A stretch of DNA of 64,000 bases from Streptomyces canus (GCF_001514145.1 NZ_KQ948664.1:54523-118522), one strand, 5' to 3'; positions 49,945 to 59,598 are shown, counted from the stretch's first letter. Numbers and translations: made by a program. Notes: a model not told the origin generated them from the sequence alone.

Positions 49945-50691
49945 ATGAAGGCTTCTCGTCTCGCCGCCACCGGTGCCGTCGCCGCCACCGCCGTCAGCGC
50001 CGTCATCGTCTTGTCCTCACCCGCGTTCGCGCACGTCAGCGTGCAGGCCGAGGGCACCGCCGCCAAGGGCGGTTACGCGGTCGTGGACTTCAAGGTCCCC
50101 AACGAGCGCGACAACGCCTCCACCACCAAGCTCGAGGTCAACTTCCCGACCGACCACCCGCTGGCCTCGGTCATGCCGGAGCCGATGCCCGGTTGGAAGA
50201 TCGAGGTCACCAAGTCCAAGCTCGCCAAGCCGCTCGAACTGCACGGCGAGCAGATCACCGAGGCCGTCTCCAAGGTCACCTGGACCGCCGCCACCAAGGA
50301 CAGCGGCATCCAGCCCGGCTACTTCGAGAAGTTCCCGGTCTCGATCGGCGCCCTGCCCGAGAACGCCGACGAACTGGTCTTCAAGGCGATCCAGACGTAC
50401 TCCAACAAGGAGGTCGTGCGCTGGATCGAGGTCCAGGAGGACGGCGCGGAGGAGCCCGAGACGCCGGCTCCCGTCCTCGCCCTGTCCGCGGCCTCCGAGG
50501 ACGGGCACCACGGCTCGACGGCCGCCGAGGAGGCGGACGCGAAGACCGAGAACGCCGCCGCGACCACCGAGGCCGACGCCGGCGACAGCAGTGACACCAC
50601 CGCCCGCGTCCTCGGCGTGGTGGGCATCGTCGTCGGCGCCCTGGGCGTGGCCTACGGCGTGCTCGCCGGCCGTCGGCGCAGCGACGCCTGA
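49945..50691 (+). CDS. YcnI-like DUF1775 copper-binding membrane protein
   Basis: A 248-aa protein. Signal peptide cleaved after AFA gives a mature N-terminal His (HVSVQAEG), which in YcnI-type proteins is part of a copper-binding His-brace-like site. The DUF1775 beta domain runs to about residue 165 (YAVVDFKVPNERDNASTTKL, MPGWKIEVTKSKL). An Ala/Glu-rich linker and a C-terminal TM helix (VLGVVGIVVGALGVAYGVLA) follow. It likely hands copper to CopC or PCuAC outside the membrane; same strand as sco and 77 bp upstream of it. Confidence 0.88.
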   Translation: MKASRLAATGAVAATAVSAVIVLSSPAFAHVSVQAEGTAAKGGYAVVDFKVPNERDNASTTKLEVNFPTDHPLASVMPEPMPGWKIEVTKSKLAKPLELHGEQITEAVSKVTWTAATKDSGIQPGYFEKFPVSIGALPENADELVFKAIQTYSNKEVVRWIEVQEDGAEEPETPAPVLALSAASEDGHHGSTAAEEADAKTENAAATTEADAGDSSDTTARVLGVVGIVVGALGVAYGVLAGRRRSDA

Positions 50692-50768
50692 CCCTGTTTC
50701 GCGGGACGCGCGCCGGGGTCGAACAGCCCCGGCGCGTACCGAAATTCTTACCTCTGGGACATTTTGAT

Positions 50769-51425
50769 ATGCGCAAGAAGACGTTCGCGGCGGCCGCGCT
50801 GATCGCCGCCGCCACCCTGACCCTCTCCGCCTGCGGCAGCGGTGACGACAGCAGCTCGCCCGTCTCCGTGGTCTCGGAGGAGGCCGGCTCGGACAAGGCC
50901 GCCACCGTCCTCGACCAGCCGTTCGAGAAGCCGGACCTGGTCCTGACCGACACCAAGGGCGAGAAGTACGACCTCCGCAAGGAGACCGCCGGCAAGCCGA
51001 CGCTGATCTACTTCGGCTACACCCACTGCCCCGACATCTGCCCGCTGACGATGAACAACATCGCCGTCGCGAAGAAGCAGCTGCCCAAGTCCGAGCAGGA
51101 CAAGCTGACCGTCGTGTTCGTCACCACGGACCCGGCCCGCGACACCCCCGCCGAACTCGGCAAGTGGCTCAAGGGCGTCGACACCTCGTTCGTGGGTCTG
51201 ACCGGCGACTTCGCCACCATTCAGGCGAGCGCCCGCACCCTCGGCATCTCCATCGAGCCGTCCCACAAGGACAAGAAGACCGGCAAGACCGTCTCGGTGC
51301 ACGGCACCCAGGTCGTCGCCTTCTCCCCGAAGACCGACGAGGGGTACGTCCTGTACGGCGAGGACGCCACCGTCGACGACTACACCAAGGACCTGCCCAA
51401 GCTCATCAAGGGGCAGAACCCGTGA
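50769..51425 (+). CDS. Sco1/SenC-family copper chaperone (lipoprotein)
   Basis: A 218-aa thioredoxin-fold lipoprotein. Lipobox LSAC at Cys22; copper/redox motif CPDIC at Cys87-Cys91; the conserved His in VSVHGTQVVAF. Sco inserts copper into cytochrome c oxidase CuA and, in S. lividans, takes part in a copper relay needed for development. It overlaps the PCuAC gene (GTGA), so both are translated together. Confidence 0.92.
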   Translation: MRKKTFAAAALIAAATLTLSACGSGDDSSSPVSVVSEEAGSDKAATVLDQPFEKPDLVLTDTKGEKYDLRKETAGKPTLIYFGYTHCPDICPLTMNNIAVAKKQLPKSEQDKLTVVFVTTDPARDTPAELGKWLKGVDTSFVGLTGDFATIQASARTLGISIEPSHKDKKTGKTVSVHGTQVVAFSPKTDEGYVLYGEDATVDDYTKDLPKLIKGQNP

Positions 51426-51874
51426 AACGTTCCCCCACCGGGCTCGCCGTACTGACGGGGGCGGTCCTGCTGCTGGCGGGCTGTTCGGATTCCGACGACT
51501 CCTCGGGAGGCCTCACCGTCTCCGGCGCCTACATCCCGCAGCCCGTCTCCGCCGACATGGCCGCCGGGTTCATGACGATCTCCAACTCCGGCTCGTCGAA
51601 GGCCGAGCTGACCTCGGTCACCAGCGACGACGGCGAGGTCACCATGCACGAGACGAACGGCGGCGCGATGGAGGAGGTCTCCCGCCTCTCCGTCCCCGCC
51701 CACGGTCAACTCGTGTTCAAAAGCGGCGCCAACCATCTGATGTTCGACAAGCTGAAGCAGGCTCCGAAGCAGGGGCAGACGGTCACCGTCGAACTGCACT
51801 TCGCCCAGTCCGACCCCGTCGTCGTGAAGATGCCGGTGAAGTCGGCGACGTACGTCCCGAAGACCGGACACTGA
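51422..51874 (+). CDS. PCuAC-type copper chaperone (ECuC-like lipoprotein)
   Basis: A 150-aa lipoprotein (lipobox LAGC, Cys21). The DUF461/PCuAC fold carries the H(M)-x10-M-x21-H-x-M copper motif: MHETNGGAMEEV followed by ANHLMFD. In S. lividans the equivalent (ECuC) receives Cu(I) and passes it to Sco. The GTG start overlaps the sco stop codon. CopCD follows at a spacing of 13 bp with its own strong ribosome-binding site. Confidence 0.9.
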   Translation: MKRSPTGLAVLTGAVLLLAGCSDSDDSSGGLTVSGAYIPQPVSADMAAGFMTISNSGSSKAELTSVTSDDGEVTMHETNGGAMEEVSRLSVPAHGQLVFKSGANHLMFDKLKQAPKQGQTVTVELHFAQSDPVVVKMPVKSATYVPKTGH

Positions 51875-51887
51875 GGGAGGGATCACC

Positions 51888-53789
51888 TTGACGCAGACCA
51901 TCGCCCCCCGCGTCCGGACCCTGGTACTGCTGCTCCTGGCCGCGTGCGGCCTGCTGCTGACCACGGCCGGGCCTGCCTCCGCGCACGCCGCGCTCACCGG
52001 CAGCGACCCCCAGCAGGGGGTGGTGGTCGACAAGGCGCCCGACCAGGTCTCACTGACCTTCTCCGAGAAGGTCGCCCTGTCGAACGACTCGCTGCGCGTT
52101 CTCGACCCCAAGGGCAAGGCCGTCCAGGAGGGCAAGCCGTTCGAGGTCGACGGCACGACGTACGGCGTGAAGCTCCACAGCGGCCTGCCCGACGGCACGT
52201 ACACCGTCACCTACCAGGTCGTCTCCGCCGACAGCCATCCCGTCGCCGGCGCCTACACCTTCTCCGTCGGCGCCCCCTCGACCACCTCTGTCTCGGTCTC
52301 CGGGGAGACGGCGGGCGGCGGGGTCGTCGGCTGGCTGTACGGCTTCGGGCGGTACATGTCGTACGCCGGTTTCATCGTGCTGGTCGGCGGCGCCGCGTTC
52401 GTGCTCGGCTGCTGGCAGCGCGGCGCCGGAGTGAAGCCCATGCAGCGGCTCGTGGTCGGCGGCTGGCTCACGCTCACCTCGGCCACGCTGCTGCTGCTCC
52501 TGCTGCGCGGCTCCTACACGGGCTCCGGGAAGGTCGGGGACGTCTTCGACCTGGACCTACTCGGAAACGTGCTCCAGACCAAGGCGGGCGCGGCCCTCGT
52601 GTCCCGGCTGCTGCTGCTCGCGGCAGCGGCGCTGTTCATCTCCGTGCTCTTCGGTGCCTACGACAAGCGCGAGGACGAGGAGAAGCGGGACCTCACCTTC
52701 GGGCTCGCCATCGGCGGGACCGTCGTCGCGGCCGGACTCGCGGCGAGCTGGGCGATGGCCGAGCACGCCTCGGTCGGGCTCCAGGCGGGCATCGCGATGC
52801 CCGTCGACGTCGTCCACCTGCTGGCCGTCGCCACCTGGCTCGGCGGACTGACCGCGCTGCTCGTCGCGCTGTACCGCTCCGACGCGCCGATCGAGTCGGC
52901 CGCCGTACGACGGTTCTCCCAGGTCGCCTTCGGCAGCGTGGTCGCACTGGTCGCGACCGGCGTCTACCAGTCCTGGCGGCAGCTCGGCTCCTGGTCGGCG
53001 TTCACCGAGACCCGGTACGGACAGCTTCTGCTGGTCAAGATCGGGCTGGTGGCGCTGCTGGTCGGCGTCGCGTTCGTCTCACGGCGGTGGACGGCCCAGC
53101 TGGCCGACACCGTCGTACGGCAGAACAAGCGGGCACCTCAGAAGGAGCGGGTCGCTGCGAGTGCGTCCGGCTCCGGCAAGTCCAAGGGCGCAGGCTCCAA
53201 GCGAGCCGCTCAACTCGCCCGGCAGCAGGCCGCGATGGACACCGCGCGGCAGAAGCGGACGCGGGACGCCGATCCGAACCGGTTCGGGCTGCGCCGCTCG
53301 GTGCTCGCCGAGGCCGGTGTCGCGGTCGTGCTGCTGGCGGTCACGACCGTGCTGACGCAGACCGAGCCCGGCCGTACGGAGGAGGACGCCAAGGCGGCCA
53401 AGGCGGCTTCCTCTTCTTCGTCCTCCTCCTCAGCGTCGGCCGGGTCCGGGGCGGTGACCCTGGACATGTCCTTCGACACCGGCGGCACGGACGGCAAGGG
53501 TGTCGTGACCGTCGACTTCGACCCCGCGCGCGTGGGCGGCAACGAGATGCACGTCTACGTCCAGCGGTCCAACGGCCGCGCCTTCGACATCCCCGAGGTG
53601 AAGGTCGCCCTCACCCTGGAGGCCAAGAAGATCGGGCCGCTGGCCATCACCCCGGACCGCATCGCCACGGGCCACTGGTCGGCGAGCAACGTGCAGATCC
53701 CCATGGCGGGTGACTGGAAGGTCGCCGTGACCGTGCGGACCTCCGACATCGACCAGACGACCGTCTCCAAGAACGCGCAGATCGGCTGA
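51888..53789 (+). CDS. CopC-CopD fusion copper transporter
   Basis: A 633-aa protein. Signal peptide, then a CopC domain (about 30-130) whose mature N-terminus is HAALTGSDP, giving the His of the Cu(II) site, with DSHPVAGAYTF as a second ligand region. Eight transmembrane helices of CopD follow (about 150-400), then a basic/Ser-rich linker and a C-terminal YtkA-like beta domain (VTLDMSFDTGG, GNEMHVYVQRSNG). It imports or distributes periplasm-side copper. A TTG start is used, with GGGAGGGA six bases upstream. Followed 8 bp later by the DyP gene. Confidence 0.9.
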   Translation: MTQTIAPRVRTLVLLLLAACGLLLTTAGPASAHAALTGSDPQQGVVVDKAPDQVSLTFSEKVALSNDSLRVLDPKGKAVQEGKPFEVDGTTYGVKLHSGLPDGTYTVTYQVVSADSHPVAGAYTFSVGAPSTTSVSVSGETAGGGVVGWLYGFGRYMSYAGFIVLVGGAAFVLGCWQRGAGVKPMQRLVVGGWLTLTSATLLLLLLRGSYTGSGKVGDVFDLDLLGNVLQTKAGAALVSRLLLLAAAALFISVLFGAYDKREDEEKRDLTFGLAIGGTVVAAGLAASWAMAEHASVGLQAGIAMPVDVVHLLAVATWLGGLTALLVALYRSDAPIESAAVRRFSQVAFGSVVALVATGVYQSWRQLGSWSAFTETRYGQLLLVKIGLVALLVGVAFVSRRWTAQLADTVVRQNKRAPQKERVAASASGSGKSKGAGSKRAAQLARQQAAMDTARQKRTRDADPNRFGLRRSVLAEAGVAVVLLAVTTVLTQTEPGRTEEDAKAAKAASSSSSSSSASAGSGAVTLDMSFDTGGTDGKGVVTVDFDPARVGGNEMHVYVQRSNGRAFDIPEVKVALTLEAKKIGPLAITPDRIATGHWSASNVQIPMAGDWKVAVTVRTSDIDQTTVSKNAQIG

Positions 53790-53797
53790 ACCGCACC

Positions 53798-55075
53798 ATG
53801 GCTGAACAGTCCCTCCCCGTCGTCGACGAAGGCGCCTCCGCGAAAGAGAGTCCCTCTTCGCGGGAGGGCATCTCGCGCCGCGCCCTGCTCGGCACCGCCG
53901 GTGCCACCGGACTCGTCCTGGGCGCGGCCGGCGGCGCCGTGGGGTACGCCTCCGCGCCCGCCGCGGCGACTCCGCTGACCTCTGTGGGCAGCGACGAAGT
54001 GATGTTTCACGGGAAACATCAGCCCGGCATCACCGAAGGCCTCCAGGCCCGCGGCCATCTCGTCGCCTTCGACCTGGCGGCGGGCGCGGGCCGCAAGGAG
54101 GCCGCCGCGCTGCTGCGCCGCTGGTCACAGACGGCTCGACGGCTGATGGCGGGGGAGACTTCCGGGTCCGACGACACGGATGTCGCCCGGGACGCCGGAC
54201 CCTCCTCACTGACCGTGACTTTCGGCTTCGGGCACAGCTTCTTCGCCCGCACCGGGCTGGAGAAGCAGCGGCCGGTCGCCCTCGACCCCCTGCCCGACTT
54301 CTCCTCCGACCAGCTCGACAAGGCCCGCAGCAACGGCGATCTGTGGGTGCAGATCGGCGCCGACGACGCCCTGGTCGCCTTCCACGCCCTGCGCGCGATC
54401 CAGAAGGACGCGGGCAGCGCGGCGAAGGTCCGCTGGCAGATGAACGGCTTCAACCGCACGCCCGGGGCCACGGCCCACCCCATGACGGCCCGCAACCTCA
54501 TGGGCCAGCTGGACGGCACGCGCAATCCCAAGCCGGGCGAGCCCGACTTCGACCAGCGCATCTTCGTCCCGGAATCCGGCACCCCCGCATGGATGGCGAA
54601 CGGCTCCTACGCCGTCGTACGACGGATCCGGATGCTGTTGGACGACTGGGAGAAGCTGTCCCTGGGGTCCCAGGAGGCCGTCATCGGGCGCCGGAAGGCG
54701 AACGGCGCGGCGCTGTCCGGGGGCACCGAGACGACGGCCATGGACCTGGAGAAGACGGACGCGAAGGGGAATCTGGCGGTGCCGATCAATGCGCACGCCC
54801 GGATCACCCGGCCCGACCAGAACGGGGGCGCGGCCATCCTGCGCCGCCCGTTCTCGTACCACGACGGCATCGACGCGGACGGGGTGCCGGACGCCGGGCT
54901 CCTGTTCGTCTGCTGGCAGACCGACCCCTTGCGCGGCTTCGTCCCGCTCCAGCGCAAGCTCGACCGCGGCGACGCACTCTCCCAGTACATCCGCCACGAG
55001 TCGAGCGGCCTGTTCGCGGTGCCGGGCGGGGCGGCGGAGGGGGAGTACGTGGGGCAGGGGCTGCTGGAGGGGTGA
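53798..55075 (+). CDS. Tat-exported DyP-type haem peroxidase (DtpA-like)
   Basis: A 425-aa dye-decolorising peroxidase. Tat signal SRRALLGTAGATGLVLGAAG; DyP motif GQLDGTRN (GxxDG, distal Asp) at about 237-241; proximal haem His at about 332 (INAHARITRP); distal Arg region AVVRRIRMLL. In S. lividans DtpA works with Sco, ECuC and GlxA in copper-dependent morphological development; the same gene order here supports that role. A near-consensus parS site lies in codons 69-75, where the rare codons TTT and AAA are used. Confidence 0.92.
   Translation: MAEQSLPVVDEGASAKESPSSREGISRRALLGTAGATGLVLGAAGGAVGYASAPAAATPLTSVGSDEVMFHGKHQPGITEGLQARGHLVAFDLAAGAGRKEAAALLRRWSQTARRLMAGETSGSDDTDVARDAGPSSLTVTFGFGHSFFARTGLEKQRPVALDPLPDFSSDQLDKARSNGDLWVQIGADDALVAFHALRAIQKDAGSAAKVRWQMNGFNRTPGATAHPMTARNLMGQLDGTRNPKPGEPDFDQRIFVPESGTPAWMANGSYAVVRRIRMLLDDWEKLSLGSQEAVIGRRKANGAALSGGTETTAMDLEKTDAKGNLAVPINAHARITRPDQNGGAAILRRPFSYHDGIDADGVPDAGLLFVCWQTDPLRGFVPLQRKLDRGDALSQYIRHESSGLFAVPGGAAEGEYVGQGLLEG
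54001..54020. promoter_or_regulatory. near-consensus parS (ParB-binding) site inside the DyP gene
   Basis: GATGTTTCACGGGAAACATC: a 20-bp inverted repeat with one mismatch; the core GTTTCACGGGAAAC differs from the Streptomyces parS consensus GTTTCACGTGAAAC at one base. AT-rich codons (TTT, AAA) that are rare in this genome are kept to make it. Confidence 0.75.
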
Positions 55076-55208
55076 GGGTTCGGGCGGGGCGGGGCGGGGT
55101 CACGACGCGAACGTCCGGGGGTGGCCCTTGGTCACGCCGTTTCACTCAGCGGAGGGGCAGTCGTGAGACATCCGCGCCCTGTTCCGCAAGGGCCATTAGG
55201 GTGAGGTC

Positions 55209-56141
55209 ATGCCAGCGAGCTATGCCTATCTCGGCCCTGAGGGCACCTTCACCGAAGTCGCTCTGCGGACGCTTCCCGAGGCGGCGACCCGGGAGCTGAT
55301 CCCCTACGTGTCGGTGCAGTCCGCGCTGGACGCGGTGCGCGTGGGTGAGGCCGAGGCCGCGTTCGTGCCGATCGAGAACTCCGTCGAGGGCGGCATCACC
55401 ACCACCCTCGACGAACTGGTCGCGGGCGCCCCGCTGATGATCTACCGCGAGGTGCTGCTGTCCATCACCTTCGCGCTGCTGGTCAGGCCGGGCACGAAGC
55501 TCACCGACATCAAGACGGTCTCGGCGCACCCGGCCGCCCAGCCGCAGGTGCGCAACTGGCTGAAGACGCACCTTCCGGACGCCCACTGGGAGTCGGCCGC
55601 CTCGAACGCGGACGCGGCCCGGCTGGTCCAGGAGGGCCAGTACGACGCGGCCTTCGCCGGCGAGTTCGCGGCCGCCCGGTACGGCCTGCAGGCGCTGGAG
55701 ACCGGGATCCACGACGCCGAGAACGCGCAGACGCGGTTCGTGCTGGTCGGCCGCCCGGCCCGGCCCGCCGCACCGACCGGCGCCGACAAGACCTCCGTCG
55801 TGCTGTGGCAGCGTGACGACCACCCCGGCGGGCTGCGTGACCTGCTGGGCGAGTTCGCCACCCGCGGTATCAACCTGATGCTGCTGCAGTCCCGGCCCAC
55901 GGGTGCGGGCATCGGCAACTACTGCTTCTGCATCGACGCCGAGGGCCACATCACCGACCGCCGGGTGGCGGAGGCGCTGATGGGGCTGAAGCGGATCTGC
56001 CGAGAGGTGCGGTTCCTCGGTTCGTACCCACGTGCGGGCAAGGAACCGACAGACCTCCGGGCGCCGCTGGCCGGTACCTCGGACGAGGAGTTCATGGCCG
56101 CCTCGGACTGGGTGGCCCGGTGCCAGGACGGGCGCTTCTGA
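55209..56141 (+). CDS. prephenate dehydratase
   Basis: A 310-aa monofunctional PheA: prephenate to phenylpyruvate, the last committed step to phenylalanine. Starts SYAYLGPEGTFTEVALRTLP; the catalytic TRF motif is in NAQTRFVLVGR (about residue 175); the C-terminal ACT domain for feedback inhibition is seen as HPGGLRDLLGEFATRGINLM then LLQSRPTG. Length and domain order are normal. It lies between the copper locus and serS and appears to be a single-gene unit. Confidence 0.95.
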   Translation: MPASYAYLGPEGTFTEVALRTLPEAATRELIPYVSVQSALDAVRVGEAEAAFVPIENSVEGGITTTLDELVAGAPLMIYREVLLSITFALLVRPGTKLTDIKTVSAHPAAQPQVRNWLKTHLPDAHWESAASNADAARLVQEGQYDAAFAGEFAAARYGLQALETGIHDAENAQTRFVLVGRPARPAAPTGADKTSVVLWQRDDHPGGLRDLLGEFATRGINLMLLQSRPTGAGIGNYCFCIDAEGHITDRRVAEALMGLKRICREVRFLGSYPRAGKEPTDLRAPLAGTSDEEFMAASDWVARCQDGRF

Positions 56142-56671
56142 CCTGTCTTACCTGCAGATTTTAGTTATCCACAGAAGTTATCCACAGGCTTGCGTCTCGA
56201 CCTGGGGACAAGTCGACACCGAAGCGCGACCCTGTCGACAAATCGGCCTACGGACCCCTCCGGCGTTCACAGGCGCGCACATCACCCTTCGTCCATTCTT
56301 TTCCCTTAGGTAACCCTTTGGAGTGACCGCTTTCCACTCGAAAGTAGGGGTAGATGTGGGTTTACGTCGGGAATCCTTGGCGTGATCCCCAAGTTTCGAA
56401 GTGATCAATTCCGAAATCCACAGATCCTCCGCACAGCCTGTGGATAACTTTTTGAGAGGTGGGGATTCCTGTGGACAACCGTGCGCCAAGTACCGCGCTC
56501 CACAAGGGAGTCCAGTCAACCCCACTCCCCACGCATGCTTCGTCCGGGGATCCGGGGTGCTTTTCATTGACACACACCGCAATTCACCCATAACGCAACG
56601 TAAGCCACGATTCGGTACGGCTGGGAATAGTGAGTCGTGGGCCGTATCCCCGCACCGGTAGCCTTGACCGC
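56142..56671. other. 530-bp gap with DnaA boxes upstream of serS
   Basis: No convincing gene. It holds TTATCCACA at 56165-56173 and 56178-56186, TGTGGATAA at 56439-56447 and TGTGGACAA at 56470-56478. The first two and last two face each other. The region near 56640-56665 (GGGAATAGTG, GGTAGCCT) may be the serS promoter; the GTG start lacks a Shine-Dalgarno sequence, so serS may be leaderless. Confidence 0.65.
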
Positions 56672-57949
56672 GTGATTGACCTTCGCCTGCTCCGTGAGGA
56701 CCCCGACCGAGTGCGCGCGTCCCAGCGCGCCCGTGGAGAGGACGTCGCCCTCGTCGACGCCCTCCTGTCTGCCGACGAGCGGCGCAGGTCGTCCGGCGTC
56801 CGCTTCGACGAGCTGCGTTCCGAGCAGAAGTCGCTCGGCAAGCTCATCCCCAAGGCCACTCCGGAGGAGCGCGCCGAGCTCCTGAAGAAGGCGGAGCAGC
56901 TCAAGGCGGACGTCAAGGAAGCCGAGGCCGCGCAGAACGACGCCGACGAGGAGACCAAGCGCCTCGCGTCGCAGCTCGGCAACCTCGTCCACCCCGACGT
57001 CCCCGTGGGCGGCGAGGAGGACTTCGTCGTCCTGGAGACGCACGGCACCATCCGCGACTTCGGCGCCGAGGGGTTCGAGCCCAAGGACCACCTGGAACTC
57101 GGCGAGGCGCTGGGCGCCATCGACGTCGAGCGCGGCGCCAAGGTGTCCGGCTCCCGCTTCTACTACCTGACGGGCGTCGGCGCCCTGCTGGAGCTCGCCC
57201 TCGTCAACGCGGCGATCGCGCAGGCCACCGAGGCGGGCTTCACCCCGATGCTCACCCCCGCGCTGGTCCGCCCGCGCGCCATGGAGGGCACCGGCTTCCT
57301 CGGCCAGGCCGCGGAGAACGTCTACCACCTGGAGAAGGACGACTACTACCTGGTCGGCACCTCCGAGGTCCCGCTCGCCGCGTACCACATGGACGAGATC
57401 CTCGACGCCGACAAGCTGCCGCTGCGCTACGCCGGCTTCTCGCCGTGCTTCCGCCGCGAGGCCGGCACCTACGGCAAGGACACCCGGGGCATCTTCCGCG
57501 TGCACCAGTTCGACAAGGTCGAGATGTTCTCGTACGTCGCCCCCGAGGACGCGGAGAACGAGCACAAGCGGCTCCTGGACTGGGAGAAGCAGTGGCTTAC
57601 CGGCCTGGAGCTGCCGTTCCAGGTCATCGACGTGGCCTCGGGCGACCTCGGCGCCTCGGCGTCCCGCAAGTACGACTGCGAGGCGTGGATCCCGACCCAG
57701 GGCAAGTACCGCGAGCTGACCTCGGCCTCCAACTGCGACGGCTTCCAGGCGCGCCGCCTGTCCGTCCGCATGCGCGACGGCAAGAAGGTCCAGCCGCTGG
57801 CGACGCTCAACGGCACGCTGTGCGCCGTTCCGCGCACCATCGTGGCGATCCTGGAGAACCACCAGCTGGCCGACGGCTCGGTGCGGGTGCCCGAGGTGCT
57901 GCGTCCGTACCTGGGCGGCCGGGAGCTGCTGGAACCGGTCGCCAAGTGA
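56672..57949 (+). CDS. seryl-tRNA synthetase
   Basis: A 425-aa class II synthetase charging tRNA-Ser. N-terminal coiled-coil arm (about 30-100, with LLKKAEQLKADVKEAEAAQN), motif 2 FRREAGTYGKDTRGIFRVHQ at about 270, and motif 3 LNGTLCAVPRTIVAILEN at about 385. The TSEVPLAAYH segment of the active site is present. The start at 56672 (GTG, MIDLRLLRED) fits the family exactly. Three serine tRNA genes are in this window (21019, 34160, 59045), one of them close by. Confidence 0.97.
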   Translation: MIDLRLLREDPDRVRASQRARGEDVALVDALLSADERRRSSGVRFDELRSEQKSLGKLIPKATPEERAELLKKAEQLKADVKEAEAAQNDADEETKRLASQLGNLVHPDVPVGGEEDFVVLETHGTIRDFGAEGFEPKDHLELGEALGAIDVERGAKVSGSRFYYLTGVGALLELALVNAAIAQATEAGFTPMLTPALVRPRAMEGTGFLGQAAENVYHLEKDDYYLVGTSEVPLAAYHMDEILDADKLPLRYAGFSPCFRREAGTYGKDTRGIFRVHQFDKVEMFSYVAPEDAENEHKRLLDWEKQWLTGLELPFQVIDVASGDLGASASRKYDCEAWIPTQGKYRELTSASNCDGFQARRLSVRMRDGKKVQPLATLNGTLCAVPRTIVAILENHQLADGSVRVPEVLRPYLGGRELLEPVAK

Positions 57950-58749
57950 GCAGTGGCTTTCCGTACCGGCTGATCGCGACCGACCTCGACGGAACGCTCC
58001 TGCGCTCCGACGAGTCGGTCTCGCAGCGCACCCGTGACGCGCTCGCCGCGGCCACCGCGGCGGGCGCCGTCCACATCGTCGTGACGGGACGCGGGGCCCG
58101 CTGGACCAGGCACGTCCTCGACGACCTCGGCTACGACGGCCTCGCGGTCTGCGCCCAGGGCGCGCAGGTGTACGACGCCGGCGAGCACCGTCTGCTGACG
58201 TCGGTGACGTTGGACCGGCAGCTGGCCGGCGTGGCCCTCGCGAAGATCGAGGCGGAGATCGGCCCGCTGTACCTGGCGGCGAGCCGCGACGGCCTCGACG
58301 GCGACGTGATGGTCGGGCCGGGGTACGCGGTGACGGGCGCCCTGCCGTCGACGCCGTTCACGGACGCGTCGGATCTGTGGGCCGCCCCGCTGAACAAGAT
58401 CTACATCCAGCATCCGGAGCTGTCGGACGACGAGTTGGCGCAGGCCGCCGTTCGGGCCGCGGGCGGTTTCGTCTCGGTCGCGATGGCGGGCCAGGGCATC
58501 GTCGAACTGCTCCCGCTGGGCCTGTCGAAGGCCACGGGCCTGTCGTTGGCCGCTCGCCGCCTGGGAGTGAAGGCCGCGGACACGATCGCCTTCGGTGACA
58601 TGCCCAACGACCTCCCGATGTTCGCCTGGGCGTCGTACGGCGTGGCGATGGCGGACGCGCACGAGGAGCTGAAGGCGGTCGCCGACGAGGTGACGTCCTC
58701 CAACGAGGAGGACGGCATCGCGGTGGTGCTGGAGCGGTTGCTCGGCTGA
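57946..58749 (+). CDS. Cof-type HAD phosphatase
   Basis: A 267-aa haloacid-dehalogenase-fold hydrolase: motif I ATDLDGTLLRSD (nucleophile and acid Asp), motif II VVTGRGAR, motif III/IV with LSKATGLSLAARRLG and FGDMPNDLPMF. The cap (about 85-190) is of the Cof type, which acts on sugar phosphates, nucleotides or PLP. It starts at a GTG overlapping the serS stop, so it is co-translated with it; this serS-HAD coupling is common in Streptomyces. Confidence 0.9.
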   Translation: MSSGFPYRLIATDLDGTLLRSDESVSQRTRDALAAATAAGAVHIVVTGRGARWTRHVLDDLGYDGLAVCAQGAQVYDAGEHRLLTSVTLDRQLAGVALAKIEAEIGPLYLAASRDGLDGDVMVGPGYAVTGALPSTPFTDASDLWAAPLNKIYIQHPELSDDELAQAAVRAAGGFVSVAMAGQGIVELLPLGLSKATGLSLAARRLGVKAADTIAFGDMPNDLPMFAWASYGVAMADAHEELKAVADEVTSSNEEDGIAVVLERLLG

Positions 58750-58776
58750 CGGCGGCTACGCGCTGCCCGGCTGGGC

Positions 58777-58851
58777 CGGGGGCTTGTCGCTGGCTCGGGG
58801 GCATGTCGAGGGCGCGGGGCTTATCGAGGGCCCGGGGGCTTTGTGAGGGCC
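58777..58851. repeat. four degenerate 18-19-bp tandem repeats
   Basis: Units CGGGGGCTTGTCGCTGGCT, CGGGGGCATGTCGAGGGCG, CGGGGCTTATCGAGGGCC and CGGGGGCTTTGTGAGGGCC in direct succession, just after the HAD gene. Not obviously coding. No known element is associated. Confidence 0.7.
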
Positions 58852-59132
<281 letters not shown>

Positions 59133-59400
59133 GGGTGGGCGGCCTCACGCGAGAGCGACATCGCGTGCTCGAAGCGGCCGCCCCGGGCAGTTCCTGCGGG
59201 TGGACTCGACGGTGGCGTAACTACACCGGAGTCCTCCGCAGTCTGCCCTGGCGGGAGCTGGACGTACTGTCGTGCATGGACATCGCCCGGCTCCTCCCCA
59301 GAACGTGGCACCGGACCGACGTCCGGCGGTGTGGACAACAACCACTCTGCCTGTACGACGAGTTGGGCGCCACCGATTAAATGCGGCCGTGTGTTCGAGC

Positions 59401-59598
59401 CTACCGGCGCCGCCAGCGCCGACGGCGCTTGCTGAAGAACCACCCCGCGGGCGGCTCGTCGGAGCGCCAGGGCTGCGGTTCGGGCTCCTCGTCACGCCAG
59501 CGCGCCGCCAGCATGCGGGCGCGGGCAGACGGCTCGGTCGTGCCTGCGGACCGTATGAAGTCCTCGTCCAGGACCAGCTCGTCCCAGTCGTCTGCCAT
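59401..59598 (-). CDS. 65-aa conserved-looking acidic/basic small protein
   Basis: Starts MADDWDELVLDEDFIRSAGT, then PSARARMLAARWRDEEPEPQ and ends in SKRRRRWRRR. The acidic, Trp-containing start and the basic tail are unusual for a chance frame, and AAGGGAA lies upstream. I believe it belongs to a short family conserved next to the following ABC genes in Streptomyces, without a known function. It is transcribed in the same direction as the ABC genes and lies 106 bp beyond them. Confidence 0.65.
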   Translation of the reverse strand: MADDWDELVLDEDFIRSAGTTEPSARARMLAARWRDEEPEPQPWRSDEPPAGWFFSKRRRRWRRR

